Source of the DNA: Pseudomonas silesiensis | Lineage (GTDB): Bacteria; Pseudomonadota; Gammaproteobacteria; Pseudomonadales; Pseudomonadaceae | Direction: 5' to 3' | Length of the DNA stretch: 64,000 bases | Assembly (NCBI RefSeq): GCF_001661075.1 | Contig: NZ_CP014870.1 | Coordinates: 4,174,501-4,238,500, forward strand | Shown here: piece by piece, positions 34,794 through 45,237 of the stretch | How positions within the stretch are numbered: the stretch's first letter is position 1 | Layout: each line of letters begins with the position of its first letter | Position numbers and translations under genes: made by a program | The notes under the pieces: generated by a model | Databases searched by the model: none | Seen by the model: only the letters and a program-made list of their open reading frames with translations | Told to the model about the DNA's origin: nothing

Positions 34794-34972
34794 GCGGTCC
34801 CCGAAAAAAGGGACCGCTGCACAGCCCGCATGGTGGACTCATTGGCCTTTATTAAAGGCTCACGCCAAAAAGGCCAATGCCAAATTGGCACCGCCAAGCA
34901 AGGCTAAATACATCAGTAAAGCGGACCGATTGAAACTGGCTGCAGAATCCAGTGCGGACTCAATCGGTTCCG
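34794..34972. other. hairpin-rich non-coding region 34759-35113
   Basis: Three further stems occur in a row: GCGGTCCC/GGGACCGC with loop CGAAAAAA (34794-34817); CATTGGCCTTT/AAAGGCCAATG (34840-34850 with 34869-34879); and CGGACCGATTGA/TCAATCGGTTCCG (34922-34933 with 34960-34972). The stretch GGGGACGGATTTATTTTCC (34763 on) resembles sequences often found near REP-associated transposases, but none is present. A 96-codon frame crosses this region and is not convincing as a gene. Confidence 0.5.
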
Positions 34973-35113
34973 CCGAGAGCTGCAATAAAGCCGTGTAGCA
35001 CCGACTGGTTCTACGTTAGCCAATGTCTGCAACGGGTCGACTGCTGCACCTTGCCAGAGGCAGCAATCGACCCAAAAGCGAACATTCGATCACTCCAGGC
35101 CGCCCCGCCATCC

Positions 35114-36295
35114 TTAGAAAAACGCCTGCAGGCCCGTCTGGGCGCGACCGAGGATCAGCGCGTGGACATCGTGAGTGCCTTCATAGGTATTGACCACCTC
35201 CAGGTTGACCAGGTGGCGGGCTACGCCGAACTCGTCGCTGATGCCGTTGCCACCGAGCATGTCGCGGGCCATACGGGCGATATCCAGCGATTTGCCGCAG
35301 CTGTTGCGCTTCATGATCGAGGTGATTTCCACCGCCGCGGTGCCTTCATCCTTCATCCGGCCGAGGCGCAGGCAGCCCTGCAGGGCCAGGGTGATCTCGG
35401 TCTGCATGTCGGCCAGCTTTTTCTGGATCAGTTGGGTCTGTGCCAGGGGGCGACCGAACTGTTTGCGGTCCAGGCAATACTGGCGCGCGGTGTGCCAGCA
35501 ATCTTCAGCCGCGCCCAGGGCGCCCCAACTGATACCGTAACGGGCAGAGTTGAGGCAGGTGAACGGGCCCTTCAAACCGCGTACATCCGGGAAGGCGTTT
35601 TCCTCCGGGCAGAACACGTTGTCCATGACGATCTCGCCGGTGATCGACGCCCGCAGGCCGACCTTGCCGTGAATCGCCGGCGCACTCAGGCCCTGCCAGC
35701 CTTTTTCCAGGACAAAACCGCGAATTTCACCCGCGTCGTCTTTGGCCCAGACCACAAATACGTCGGCGATCGGGCTGTTGGTGATCCACATCTTGGAGCC
35801 TGTCAGACGGTAGCCGCCTTCTACTTTTTTCGCCCGGGTAATCATCGAGCCCGGATCGGAACCATGGTCGGGTTCGGTCAGGCCAAAGCAACCGATATAT
35901 TCACCGCTGGCCAGCTTGGGAAGGTATTTCTGCCGGGTCGCTTCGTTGCCGAACTCGTTGATGGGCACCATCACCAGTGACGACTGCACGCTCAGCATCG
36001 AACGGTAACCGGAGTCGACACGTTCCACTTCACGGGCGATCAGGCCGTAGCACACATAGTTCAAGCCACTGCCGCCGTAGGCTTCGGGAATGGTCGCGCC
36101 CAGCAGGCCGGTTTCACCCATCTCACGGAAGATGGCAGGATCGGTGTGCTCATGACGGAAAGCCTCCAGCACCCGTGGCGCCAGTTTGTCGGCGGCGAAC
36201 TGCTGGGCGCTATCGCGCACCATGCGTTCTTCTTCGGTGAGTTGCTGATCCAGCAGCAGGGGGTCGATCCAGTTGAAGCTTGCCGAGTTGGCCAT
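35114..36295 (-). CDS. gcdH: glutaryl-CoA dehydrogenase
   Basis: A 393-residue acyl-CoA dehydrogenase with GGAG before the ATG. The GcdH-specific C-terminus ([29 protein letters not shown]) contains the catalytic glutamate (in NTYEGT), and the FAD/substrate stretch [17 protein letters not shown] is present. It oxidises and decarboxylates glutaryl-CoA to crotonyl-CoA, passing electrons to ETF (etfAB lie in the same gene set). In this cluster it finishes the breakdown of pimeloyl-CoA, which yields glutaryl-CoA after one round of beta-oxidation. No LysR regulator (GcdR) is adjacent, unlike the usual lysine-pathway locus. Confidence 0.93.
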   Translation of the reverse strand: MANSASFNWIDPLLLDQQLTEEERMVRDSAQQFAADKLAPRVLEAFRHEHTDPAIFREMGETGLLGATIPEAYGGSGLNYVCYGLIAREVERVDSGYRSMLSVQSSLVMVPINEFGNEATRQKYLPKLASGEYIGCFGLTEPDHGSDPGSMITRAKKVEGGYRLTGSKMWITNSPIADVFVVWAKDDAGEIRGFVLEKGWQGLSAPAIHGKVGLRASITGEIVMDNVFCPEENAFPDVRGLKGPFTCLNSARYGISWGALGAAEDCWHTARQYCLDRKQFGRPLAQTQLIQKKLADMQTEITLALQGCLRLGRMKDEGTAAVEITSIMKRNSCGKSLDIARMARDMLGGNGISDEFGVARHLVNLEVVNTYEGTHDVHALILGRAQTGLQAFF

Positions 36296-36335
36296 GGGGT
36301 AATTCTCCGGGTTCGTTCTGGTGTTTTTTTATTGG

Positions 36336-37538
36336 TTAGTCGAGGCGTTCGATCACGCAGGCAATGCCCTGCCCCAGGCCAATGCACAGGCTGACCAGGG
36401 CGTACCGACCGTTGCTGCGTTCCAGCTGACGCACCGCGCTGTAGGCCAGCCGGGCACCCGAGGCACCCAGCGGGTGACCGATGGCAATGGCCCCGCCATT
36501 GGGATTCAGGCGTGGATCATCGAACGCCAGATCGAGTCGTTTGGCACAGCCGAGTACCTGCGCAGCGAAGGCTTCGTTGATTTCGATCAGATCCATATCG
36601 GCCAGTTGCAGATTGGCGCGCTGCAGTGCCTTGATGATCGCCGGCACCGGGCCAAGCCCCATCAGCCGCGGCTCAACCCCGGCGATGGCTGCGGCCAGGA
36701 TCCGCGCGCGTGGTTTCAACCCGTATTGCTCGCCGATGGCCTGCGAACCGATCAGCAAGGCGGCCGCTCCGTCGTTCACACCCGAAGCATTGCCGGCAGT
36801 AACCACGCCGCCTTCGAACAACGGGCGAAGGCGCGACAAGCTGGCGACGTCGCTGTCGGGACGCGGGTGTTCATCACGCTCCACCCGCTTGGGCGGTTGC
36901 TTGCCGCCTTGGGGTACTTCGATGGGCAGGATTTCGCCTGCATGGAAACCGTCCTGCACTGCCGCCTCGAACAGTGCCTGGCTGCGTGCCGCGTAGGTGT
37001 CGGCCTGATCGCGAGTGATACCCAGCTCGCGGGCGACGTTATCGGCAGTCTGCGGCATCGTATCGGCACCGAACTGCGCTTCCACTCGAGGATTGGGAAA
37101 GCGCGCACCGATCGTGCTGTCGAAGGCACTGAAATCCCGCGAGTAGGCGCTTTGCGCCTTGGCGATCACGAAGGGCGCGCGACTCATGCTCTCCGCTCCG
37201 CCGGCAATAAACAGTTCGCCCTGGCCAACGTGCACGGCGCGGGCGGCGTCAAGCACGGCTGCCAGCCCCGAACCGCACAGGCGGTTGACGGTCAGGCCAG
37301 CCACCGTAGGCGGCAGGCCCGCCAGCAAGGCCGCGTGACGCCCCAGGTTACGCGCGTCCTCGCCAGCCTGGTTGGTGCAGCCGACAATCAGGTCTTCGTA
37401 GTCTTGTGCAGCGAACGGATTACGCGCGACCAAGGCACGAACGACCGAGGCCAGCAGGTCATCGGGGCGCACACTGGCCAGTGCGCCCGCGTGGCGGCCA
37501 AAGGGCGAACGCAGACCGTCGTAGATGTAGGCATTCAT
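36336..37538 (-). CDS. acyl-CoA thiolase (PcaF/PaaJ-type)
   Basis: The 400-residue thiolase has all catalytic blocks: VNRLCGSGLAA (nucleophilic Cys, about residue 90), NEAFAAQVL, GGAIAIGHPLGASGAR (His) and VSLCIGLGQG (second Cys). It is closest in style to 3-oxoadipyl-CoA thiolases. In this pathway it would cleave 3-oxopimeloyl-CoA to glutaryl-CoA and acetyl-CoA, like PimB of Rhodopseudomonas (inference from context). Its start overlaps the stop of the dehydrogenase gene (ATGA). Confidence 0.9.
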   Translation of the reverse strand: MNAYIYDGLRSPFGRHAGALASVRPDDLLASVVRALVARNPFAAQDYEDLIVGCTNQAGEDARNLGRHAALLAGLPPTVAGLTVNRLCGSGLAAVLDAARAVHVGQGELFIAGGAESMSRAPFVIAKAQSAYSRDFSAFDSTIGARFPNPRVEAQFGADTMPQTADNVARELGITRDQADTYAARSQALFEAAVQDGFHAGEILPIEVPQGGKQPPKRVERDEHPRPDSDVASLSRLRPLFEGGVVTAGNASGVNDGAAALLIGSQAIGEQYGLKPRARILAAAIAGVEPRLMGLGPVPAIIKALQRANLQLADMDLIEINEAFAAQVLGCAKRLDLAFDDPRLNPNGGAIAIGHPLGASGARLAYSAVRQLERSNGRYALVSLCIGLGQGIACVIERLD

Positions 37539-39055
37539 GCTGATTCCTCAGCAGTGGTCAGGGGCAGGCCGAGCTGTACGCGGCGGCGCAGCCATGGGCT
37601 GAGCCGATAACGCGGTTCCTGATAGCAATCGTGCAGTGCCTGCAGGATCTGCTGGATGTTCATGGCGCCATATTGATCGCCGAACCCCAGCGGGCCGTGG
37701 GGGTAACCCAGCGCCAGTTGCACCGCACGGTCCAGGGTGGCGGGATCGACGATGCGCCGCTGAGCGATTTCGCATCCCAGGTTGACGATACTGGCCAGCA
37801 CACGCTGGGCGATGAACCCGGGCGAGTCGTTGATCACCTCCACCGGTACACCATCGGCCCCCAACGCCTGCCGCGCCTGCGCCAGCACGTTGGCATCCAG
37901 CCCAGGGTGACGCATCAGCACTCGCCGCCGGTCGAAACCGGCAAAGGTTTCCAGCGCCAGGCTGCGGGCGACAGGTAGTTGCCGGCGGGCGATCGCGCTG
38001 CTGGCATCTTCACCCAGCGGCGTCACCAGACAGATAGCATTCGAGCCAGGCTGCTCACCCTGCTCCAGCACCGCACCGGCACTCGACAGCACGGCGCCGA
38101 TCTTGTCGCGCATCGCAGCGTCTCGGCAGTCCAGCCAGAACGGCTGATTGATAGCCACCGGCGGCAGCTCCACCCGGGCGTCTTCGACCACCCGGCCTTC
38201 CTCGTAGCGATAGAACCCCTGCCCGGTCTTGCGTCCGAGCAACCCCGCAGCAAGGCGCGCCGGCACCAGTGACGAGGGAGTGTAGCGCGGATCCTGATAG
38301 AACTGGTCGTGGATCGACTCCATCACCGCATGGGAAATGTCCAGGCCGACCAGGTCGAACAATTCGAACGGCCCCATGCGAAAGCCCAGGCAATCCCTGA
38401 GAATCCGGTCTATCTGCGCTGGCGTGGCAATACCTTCGGCAAGGATTCGCAGTGCTTCCGGGCCGTAGGCCCGGCCAGCATGATTGACCAGGAACCCAGG
38501 CGAATCCGGCGTCACTGCGGCAAAGTGCCCGGCGTGTTGCGCGAGCGCCGACAGCCGTTCGATGACCTGCGTAGCGGTACGCTCCCCGCGGACCACCTCG
38601 ACAATTTTCATCAGCGTGACCGGATTGAAGAAGTGAAAACCGGCGACCCGCTGAGGATGCTCACAGGCGCTGGCGATCAGGGTGATCGACAGCGACGAGG
38701 TGTTGCTGGCCAGAACCGCATCGCGGCTGACCAGTTGCTCCAGTTCCCGGAACAGCTTCTGTTTGGCGTCGAGGTTCTCGACGATGGCCTCGATCAGCAG
38801 GTCGCAGCCGGCAAGTTCCTGCAGCGTGTGCGCCGCGCGCATGCGCTCCAGGGTGACGGCCAATACGTCGGCACTGATCTTGCCCTTGGCCGCCGCACGC
38901 TCCAGTGATTCTCGATTGTGCATCAGGGCTTGTTCGATCGCTTCGCTGCGGCTGTCATGCAGCAGCACCTCGACACCGGCGCTGGCGAACAACTGGGCAA
39001 TGCCACGACCCATGGCCCCACTGCCGATTACGCCGATCTGTTTAAACGTGGTCAT
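37535..39055 (-). CDS. 3-hydroxyacyl-CoA dehydrogenase, PaaH-type
   Basis: Start at 39055: GAGGA lies six bases upstream, whereas it touches the earlier ATG at 39061. The 506-residue product has an NAD motif IGVIGSGAMGRGIAQLF, the catalytic region HFFNPVTLMKIVEVVRG (His near 140), and two C-terminal 3HCDH domains (DSPGFLVNHAGRAYGPEAL; DSPGFIAQRVLASIVNLG). The doubled C-terminal domain is typical of PaaH/PhaC. It should oxidise 3-hydroxypimeloyl-CoA to the 3-oxo compound. It is coupled to the thiolase gene. Confidence 0.9.
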   Translation of the reverse strand: MTTFKQIGVIGSGAMGRGIAQLFASAGVEVLLHDSRSEAIEQALMHNRESLERAAAKGKISADVLAVTLERMRAAHTLQELAGCDLLIEAIVENLDAKQKLFRELEQLVSRDAVLASNTSSLSITLIASACEHPQRVAGFHFFNPVTLMKIVEVVRGERTATQVIERLSALAQHAGHFAAVTPDSPGFLVNHAGRAYGPEALRILAEGIATPAQIDRILRDCLGFRMGPFELFDLVGLDISHAVMESIHDQFYQDPRYTPSSLVPARLAAGLLGRKTGQGFYRYEEGRVVEDARVELPPVAINQPFWLDCRDAAMRDKIGAVLSSAGAVLEQGEQPGSNAICLVTPLGEDASSAIARRQLPVARSLALETFAGFDRRRVLMRHPGLDANVLAQARQALGADGVPVEVINDSPGFIAQRVLASIVNLGCEIAQRRIVDPATLDRAVQLALGYPHGPLGFGDQYGAMNIQQILQALHDCYQEPRYRLSPWLRRRVQLGLPLTTAEESA

Positions 39056-39064
39056 AAGCATTCC

Positions 39065-40021
39065 TCAGAGAGCGAGTTCCAGCGCTGGAACAGCCTCGAA
39101 CAGATCCGCCACCAGGCCGTAATCGGCCACCTGGAAGATCGGCGCTTCTTCGTCCTTGTTGATCGCAACGATCACCTTGGAGTCTTTCATGCCGGCCAAG
39201 TGCTGGATCGCGCCGGAGATACCGACTGCGATGTACAGTTGTGGCGCGACGATCTTGCCGGTCTGACCGACCTGCATGTCGTTGGGGACAAACCCTGCGT
39301 CGACCGCGGCGCGGGAAGCGCCAACGGCCGCGCCCAGCTTATCGGCCAGGGTGTACAGGTATTTGAAGTTGTCGCCGTTCTGCAGGCCGCGACCGCCGGA
39401 AACGACGATCCTGGCAGCGGTCAGTTCCGGACGATCGGACGTGGCCAGCGCTTCGCCAACGAAGCTGGAGATTCCAGCCTCGTAAACGGTTGCCACTGCT
39501 TCAATGAGAGCAGCGCCCCCCACCGCGGACACCGGGTCGAAACCGGTGGCCCGCACGGTGATCACTTTGACCGACGCATTTGATTGCACGGTGGCGATGG
39601 CGTTACCGGCGTAGATCGGACGCTTGAAGGTATCGGCGCTTTCTACCGAGATGATCTCGGAGATCTGGTCGACGTCGAGCTGCGCCGCAACGCGCGGCAG
39701 GATGTTTTTGCCGTTGGAGGTGGCCGGGGCCAGGACATGGCTGTAAATCGTGCGCTGCTCGATCACCAGACTGGCCACCAAGGGTGCAACATTCTCGGGA
39801 AGCAGATGGGCATAGGCCGCATGGTCGGCCACCAGCACTTTGGCCACGCCAGCGATGTTCGCCGCGGCTTCAGCCACCGCCCCGACAAAGGCACCGGCCA
39901 CCAGCAGATGAACCTCACCGCCGATTTTGCCGGCAGCGGCCACGGTGTTCAGCGTGGCCGGGGCCAGCACCTTGTTGTCCTGCGCGTCTTTGGAATAGTC
40001 AGCAATCACCAAAATAGTCAT
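39065..40021 (-). CDS. etfA: electron transfer flavoprotein alpha subunit
   Basis: 318 residues with N-terminal [14 protein letters not shown] and the C-terminal FAD domain: [56 protein letters not shown] and [23 protein letters not shown]. It takes electrons from the acyl-CoA dehydrogenases of the cluster. The start codon follows the etfB stop with no gap. This is presumably a pathway-specific pair in addition to a housekeeping ETF elsewhere. Confidence 0.96.
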   Translation of the reverse strand: MTILVIADYSKDAQDNKVLAPATLNTVAAAGKIGGEVHLLVAGAFVGAVAEAAANIAGVAKVLVADHAAYAHLLPENVAPLVASLVIEQRTIYSHVLAPATSNGKNILPRVAAQLDVDQISEIISVESADTFKRPIYAGNAIATVQSNASVKVITVRATGFDPVSAVGGAALIEAVATVYEAGISSFVGEALATSDRPELTAARIVVSGGRGLQNGDNFKYLYTLADKLGAAVGASRAAVDAGFVPNDMQVGQTGKIVAPQLYIAVGISGAIQHLAGMKDSKVIVAINKDEEAPIFQVADYGLVADLFEAVPALELAL

Positions 40022-40771
<750 letters not shown>

Positions 40772-40822
40772 GATCTGTTCCTGTAGTAGACCGCCAGCGC
40801 AGTGTCCGGCCGTAGAGGGGGT

Positions 40823-41965
40823 TCAGGCGTTGCGCATCAAATCGGCATAAGCCTGCAAATGATGGTCGTCGTCGCCCAACTGGTGGCTGAGCATGACCAG
40901 ACGCTTGGCATGGTGGGCAAGGTTGTATTCCCAGGTCATGCCGATGCCGCCGTGCAATTGAATCGCTTGCTCGGCGATGAAACGGGCTGCACGAGTGACG
41001 ACGAACTTGGCGGCGGCCAAACCGCGGCTGCGTTCGTCACTGTCGGGTTCGTCAGCGATACAGGCGGCCAGCGTGGCCATGGAAATCGCCAATTCCAGTT
41101 CGCCACGCATGTCGGCCATGCGGTGTTGCAAGACCTGGAACTTGCCGATCGGCGCGTTGAACTGCTGACGGGTTTTCAGATAGTCCAGCGTCAGGCTGAA
41201 GGCTTCCTGCATATTGCCGATCGCCTCAGCGCATTGCGCCGCCACCGCCCGCCCTTGCTGGTAACGCAATGCCGCAAGCGCTTGGCCGGCAGGACCCAGC
41301 AGGTGATTCTGATCGAGCACGACGCCATCCAGGTACAGGTCGCAGGCGCGTGGGCCATCGATGCACGGGTAATCACGGCGGCGCACACCCGCTGCTTTCG
41401 GGTCCAGCAGAAACAGGCTGATGCCGGACTCGTCCAGGGCACCGCCAGCGGTTCGCGCCGACACCAGGATCAGTCCGGCGCTGTGGCCGCCGACCACCGC
41501 GCATTTATGCCCGGTCAGGCGCCATCCGCCCTCGACGGCTTCGGCACGGCTCTGCACATCGTGCAGGAGATAGTGGCTCTGGCTTTCTTCCAGTGCCACC
41601 GCGAGCTGCAGCTCACCGGTCGCCACTTGCGGCAACCATTGGCCACGCTGGTCCGCACTGCCCAGTTGCTGCAGCAGTCCGGCGCCGTGTATTTGCGACT
41701 GAAGATAAGGTTCCAGGCACAGGTTGCGGCCCAGTTCAGTCATCACCAGCATGCTGTCCACGCCACTGCCGCCGAAGCCACCGTATTCCTCGCGAAGGGG
41801 TACGGCGCTCAAGCCCAACTCACCGAGCTGGTTCCAGAACTCACGGCTGAACCCCGTCTCGCTGAGGTAAAACTGCTCACGCTGTTCAAAGCTGTAACGG
41901 TCGCGCGCTACACGGGCGACGGTGTCTTGCAGCATCTGCTGCTCTTCGCTGAGATTGAAGTCCAT
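40823..41965 (-). CDS. pimD: acyl-CoA dehydrogenase, probable pimeloyl-CoA dehydrogenase small subunit
   Basis: The 380-residue acyl-CoA dehydrogenase begins MDFNLSEEQQMLQDTVARVAR and contains GGFGGSGVDSMLVMTELGRN and QLHGGIGMTWEYNLAHHAKR. AAGGAGG precedes its ATG and overlaps the stop of the partner gene. Length and pairing match PimD of R. palustris, which with PimC oxidises pimeloyl-CoA. The catalytic glutamate of the usual position is not evident, as often in the small subunit of such pairs. Assignment rests on family, pairing and pathway context. Confidence 0.8.
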   Translation of the reverse strand: MDFNLSEEQQMLQDTVARVARDRYSFEQREQFYLSETGFSREFWNQLGELGLSAVPLREEYGGFGGSGVDSMLVMTELGRNLCLEPYLQSQIHGAGLLQQLGSADQRGQWLPQVATGELQLAVALEESQSHYLLHDVQSRAEAVEGGWRLTGHKCAVVGGHSAGLILVSARTAGGALDESGISLFLLDPKAAGVRRRDYPCIDGPRACDLYLDGVVLDQNHLLGPAGQALAALRYQQGRAVAAQCAEAIGNMQEAFSLTLDYLKTRQQFNAPIGKFQVLQHRMADMRGELELAISMATLAACIADEPDSDERSRGLAAAKFVVTRAARFIAEQAIQLHGGIGMTWEYNLAHHAKRLVMLSHQLGDDDHHLQAYADLMRNA

Positions 41966-41977
41966 GGGGGTGCCTCC

Positions 41978-43174
41978 TTAGAGCTCAAGAATCATCTTGG
42001 CAATGATGTTCTTCTGGATTTCGTTGGAGCCGCCATAGATGGACAGCTTGCGCAGGTTGAAATACTGGCCGGCTGGCGCGGCACTGTAGTCGGAGTGCAA
42101 CAGCTCACCGGCAAAGGCGTAGTCCAACTCTTCCTCGGCGAAAGGCAAGGCATGCACGCCCAGCACTTTGCGCATCAGGTGGCTGATCGCCTGGCGAATC
42201 TCGGAGCCCTTGATCTTCAGGATCGAGCTTTGCGCCCCAGGCACACCACCGCCCTGCACGGCCGCGAGGATGCGCAGTGTGCTCATCTCGATGGCCATCA
42301 ATTGCATTTCCACTTCGGCAATTTGCAGGCGAAACAGCGGGTCATCCAGCAGCGGCAGGCCGTTACGCAATTCCCGGGATGCGACCGATTTGAGTTGCGC
42401 CAGCGCTGCCTTGGACTGGGCAATGCCCGCCTGGCCGGTGCGCTCGTGGGTCAACAGGAACTTGGCGCAGGTCCAGCCCTTGTTTTCTTCACCCACCAGG
42501 TTGGCGACGGGCACGCGCACGTTGTCGAAGAACACTTCGTTGACTTCGTGGTCACCCTCCAGAGTGATGATGGGCCGCACGGTGACGCCTGGCGTCGCCA
42601 TATCGATCAATAGAAAGGAAATGCCGCGCTGCTGCTGGGCTTGCGGGTCAGTGCGCACCAGGCAGAAAATCATGTTGGCGTGCTGACCGAGGGTGGTCCA
42701 GGTTTTCTGGCCATTGACCACGTAGTGGTCGCCATCCAGCACGGCGCGGCTCTTCAGGCTGGCCAGGTCGGAACCGGCTCCCGGCTCGGAGTAACCCTGG
42801 CACCACCAGTCTTCCCCGGACAGGATGCGCGGCAGGTAATGGGCCTTTTGCGCCTCAGTGCCGAACTTCATGATCACCGGGGCGACCATGTTGACCCCGA
42901 ACGAGATCAACCGCGGTGCACCGAACGCGGCGCACTCCTCCTCGAAGATGTGTCGCTGCACCACGCTCCAGCCAGTACCACCCTGCTCTACCGGCCAATT
43001 GGCGGCGTACCAGCCGCGCCTGGCCAGCACCCGTTGCCAGCGCAGGTGGTCTGCCTTGTCGAGATGCTTGCCGAGGCGCACTTTTGCAGCGATGTCCTCA
43101 GGTACGGCAGCGCTGAGGAAGGCGCGTACCTCATCGCGAAACTCAAGTTCGGCGGGGGTGTAGTTGATGTCCAT
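41978..43174 (-). CDS. pimC: acyl-CoA dehydrogenase, probable pimeloyl-CoA dehydrogenase large subunit
   Basis: The 398-residue protein begins MDINYTPAELEFRDEVRAFL and has the FAD contact WCQGYSEPGAGSDLASL (about 125-141), KTWTTLGQHANMIFCLVRTD and the C-terminal IYGGSNEIQKNIIAKMILEL. It is the large partner of the next dehydrogenase (12-bp gap), an arrangement like pimCD for dicarboxylyl-CoA oxidation. GAGGA precedes the ATG at eight bases. It should make the 2,3-enoyl derivative of pimeloyl-CoA with electrons going to EtfAB. Confidence 0.82.
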   Translation of the reverse strand: MDINYTPAELEFRDEVRAFLSAAVPEDIAAKVRLGKHLDKADHLRWQRVLARRGWYAANWPVEQGGTGWSVVQRHIFEEECAAFGAPRLISFGVNMVAPVIMKFGTEAQKAHYLPRILSGEDWWCQGYSEPGAGSDLASLKSRAVLDGDHYVVNGQKTWTTLGQHANMIFCLVRTDPQAQQQRGISFLLIDMATPGVTVRPIITLEGDHEVNEVFFDNVRVPVANLVGEENKGWTCAKFLLTHERTGQAGIAQSKAALAQLKSVASRELRNGLPLLDDPLFRLQIAEVEMQLMAIEMSTLRILAAVQGGGVPGAQSSILKIKGSEIRQAISHLMRKVLGVHALPFAEEELDYAFAGELLHSDYSAAPAGQYFNLRKLSIYGGSNEIQKNIIAKMILEL

Positions 43175-43232
43175 GCAAAGTCCTCGATGGGGATGGGGCC
43201 AGCGTCAGGCTGGCCGGCCGCAAGCGACCTGT

Positions 43233-44186
43233 TCAGCCTTGCTGATCCAGCTCGGCAACTGTCTTGCTTTCGGCGGCCAGGCGTTCCTGTCGTGGCGCCG
43301 GTGGTTTGCAGGGGGTAACCGCTGCATCGGGCCCCACCGCTTTAGCCGCTTGACGCTGCGCGAAAAATGCCTGGATCAACGCTTCGCGTTGGGGCGACGC
43401 CATGCACTCGAGGAACAGCGTGCGTTCACGCTGCAGGCCCTCGCTTAAAGGCAGTGCGATCGCCGCTTCGATGGCGGCAATGCAGCGTATCGGCGAGAAC
43501 GACGCTGGCTGGCTGCGTTGCACCTCATCGCGCTTGGCCATGAGCAACTCGGCAGTGCTGCCGACACCCGCCGGTATCGAGGCATGGCCACTGCGACGTG
43601 GCTTCACGCCTTGCGCCAACAACTGCGCGGCATACGCCAGGCCAGCGGCCAACGGCTCACCCTCATACACCTCATCGACAATGGCGTGACGCTTGGCCTC
43701 CACCGCGCTGATCGGCTCTCCACCCACGATCATCTCCAGTGCCTTGGCGACACCGGCCAGGCGTGGCAACCGCTGGGTCCCGCCGGCACCCGGCAACAGC
43801 CCCAGCTTGACCTCTGGCAGCCCGACTTTGGCGTTGACCTCGATGATGCGGTAATGACAGGCCAGCGCCACTTCAAGACCGCCGCCCAACACCGAGCCAT
43901 GCAGCACGGCCAGTGACGGCTTGGTGAAGTTTTCCAGGGACAGGGTGACGTCCGGCAGGATCGGCGCTTGCGGTGGTTTGCCAAACTCGCGGATATCGGC
44001 ACCGGCAATGAAGGTCCTGCCTGCGCAATACAGCAACACCAGCTTGATCCCGGGATCCCGCTCGACGGCGTTGAACGCGGCCAGCAAGCCTGCGCGTACG
44101 CTGTGGCCAAGGGCATTGACCGGCGGATTATTGATGCACACAACAGCTATCGCCCCTTCGCGGGACCACTGCACGGGAGATGACAT
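43233..44186 (-). CDS. enoyl-CoA hydratase, PimF/FadB-type hydratase half only
   Basis: Start at 44186 follows AGGAG at a seven-base spacing. The 317-residue protein has a crotonase core: oxyanion-hole blocks [12 protein letters not shown] (about 56-67) and [20 protein letters not shown], plus [17 protein letters not shown]. Beyond the usual 260 residues it continues into [26 protein letters not shown], the linker helix that in FadB/PimF-type bifunctional enzymes leads into the 3-hydroxyacyl-CoA dehydrogenase domain. Here it stops soon after, with a proline-rich polar tail. The missing dehydrogenase activity is supplied by the separate gene at 37535-39055. It should hydrate the enoyl-CoA formed from pimeloyl-CoA. 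Confidence 0.85.
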   Translation of the reverse strand: MSSPVQWSREGAIAVVCINNPPVNALGHSVRAGLLAAFNAVERDPGIKLVLLYCAGRTFIAGADIREFGKPPQAPILPDVTLSLENFTKPSLAVLHGSVLGGGLEVALACHYRIIEVNAKVGLPEVKLGLLPGAGGTQRLPRLAGVAKALEMIVGGEPISAVEAKRHAIVDEVYEGEPLAAGLAYAAQLLAQGVKPRRSGHASIPAGVGSTAELLMAKRDEVQRSQPASFSPIRCIAAIEAAIALPLSEGLQRERTLFLECMASPQREALIQAFFAQRQAAKAVGPDAAVTPCKPPAPRQERLAAESKTVAELDQQG

Positions 44187-44249
44187 CGGGTAACTCCTGC
44201 AAGCGTTTCGCCTGCTTTTATTGTTGTTCTGACCGGGCAAAAAATGCGT

Positions 44250-45026
44250 TCAACGGTGTTTCCACAGTGGTTTTCGCTTCTGAACGAACGCCTGCATGCC
44301 TTCCTTCTGATCTTCGCTGGCAAAGCAGGCGTGCAGCAGGCGCCGCTCAAAATGCACCCCCTCGGCCAGGGTGGTTTCAAAGGCGCGATCGACCGCTTCT
44401 TTATTGAGCCTGACGGCCATCGCCGAAAATTCGGCGATCTGCCGGGCGATCTGCAGTGCTTCGTCTAAAAGGCTCGCCGCCGGCACGACGCGGCTGACCA
44501 ACCCGCTGCGCTCCGCTTCGGCCGCATCCATCGTGCGCCCGGTCAGGCACAGGTCCATGGTCTTGGCCTTGCCTATCGCGCGGGCCAAACGCTGGGTACC
44601 GCCGGCACCCGGCAGCGTGCCGACCTTCACTTCCGGCTGACCGAAACGCGCACTGTCGGCGGCAATGATCAGGTCGCACATCATCGCCAGCTCGCAACCG
44701 CCACCCAACGCCAGGCCGCCGACCGCGGCGATCACCGGTTTGCGGCAGCGAGTCACCTCCTCCCAGTTCGCCGTCACAAAGTTATCCAGATAGACGTCAG
44801 CGAACCCCTTGAACTGCAACTCGACGATATCGGCACCGGCGGCGAAGGCCTTGTCGTTACCGGTAATCACCATGGCGCGGATGCCGTCATCCCGCTCGAA
44901 GGCACGCAATGCCTCGCCCAACTCACTCATCAGCGCGTCACTCAACGCATTGTGCATTGCGGGTCGATTGAGCCGGATCAGACCGACGCTCTCATGACGC
45001 TCCACCAAAATATTGTCGTAGGGCAT
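44250..45026 (-). CDS. badK: cyclohex-1-ene-1-carboxyl-CoA hydratase (BadK-like)
   Basis: Start at 45026 is set by GGAAGGAG nine bases upstream; the frame is open further but reads into the promoter. The 258-residue crotonase has [17 protein letters not shown] and [48 protein letters not shown], closely following BadK. The conserved glutamates (PEVK; GCE) for water addition are present. It adds water to cyclohexene-carboxyl-CoA to give 2-hydroxycyclohexanecarboxyl-CoA. It is the first gene of the leftward operon, divergent from aliA. Confidence 0.85.
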   Translation of the reverse strand: MPYDNILVERHESVGLIRLNRPAMHNALSDALMSELGEALRAFERDDGIRAMVITGNDKAFAAGADIVELQFKGFADVYLDNFVTANWEEVTRCRKPVIAAVGGLALGGGCELAMMCDLIIAADSARFGQPEVKVGTLPGAGGTQRLARAIGKAKTMDLCLTGRTMDAAEAERSGLVSRVVPAASLLDEALQIARQIAEFSAMAVRLNKEAVDRAFETTLAEGVHFERRLLHACFASEDQKEGMQAFVQKRKPLWKHR

Positions 45027-45130
45027 GACGTTCACCACTCCTTCCTGACTGCGGCAAGCCGCATGAGCCGAAGATCCGTTGCACGGCTTCGGTCGCTTGC
45101 AGCCGAGTCTATCGACATCAAAAAATAAAG

Positions 45131-45168
45131 ACAACATGTTGACATATTAAAAATAGAGCGCGTATCTT
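45131..45168 (+). promoter_or_regulatory. aliA promoter with overlapping palindromic operator
   Basis: TTGACA (45139-45144) and TATCTT (45163-45168) with 18 bases between form a sigma-70-type promoter pointing to aliA. The perfect palindrome CAACATGTTG (45132-45141) overlaps the -35 box, an ideal place for a MarR-type repressor such as the BadR homologue at 49790. Confidence 0.5.
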
Positions 45169-45199
45169 CGCCTCCATCAGAAAGCGAAAGCTCTCGCAG

Positions 45200-45216
45200 A
45201 AAAACAACAACAAACC
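45200..45216 (+). promoter_or_regulatory. A-rich Crc/Hfq-like motif in the aliA leader
   Basis: AAAAACAACAACAAACC contains overlapping AANAANAA units, 21 bases before the ATG at 45238. It suggests translational repression of the pathway by Crc/Hfq when better carbon sources are present. Confidence 0.45.
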
Positions 45217-45237
45217 GCCTATTCACTGGTGCTGATA

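Noticed and set aside
34708..34998. 96-codon frame after the PuuE-like gene
   Set aside because: Its first part is the inverted repeat and hairpin stems; no ribosome site and no recognisable family. Kept as non-coding hairpin region.
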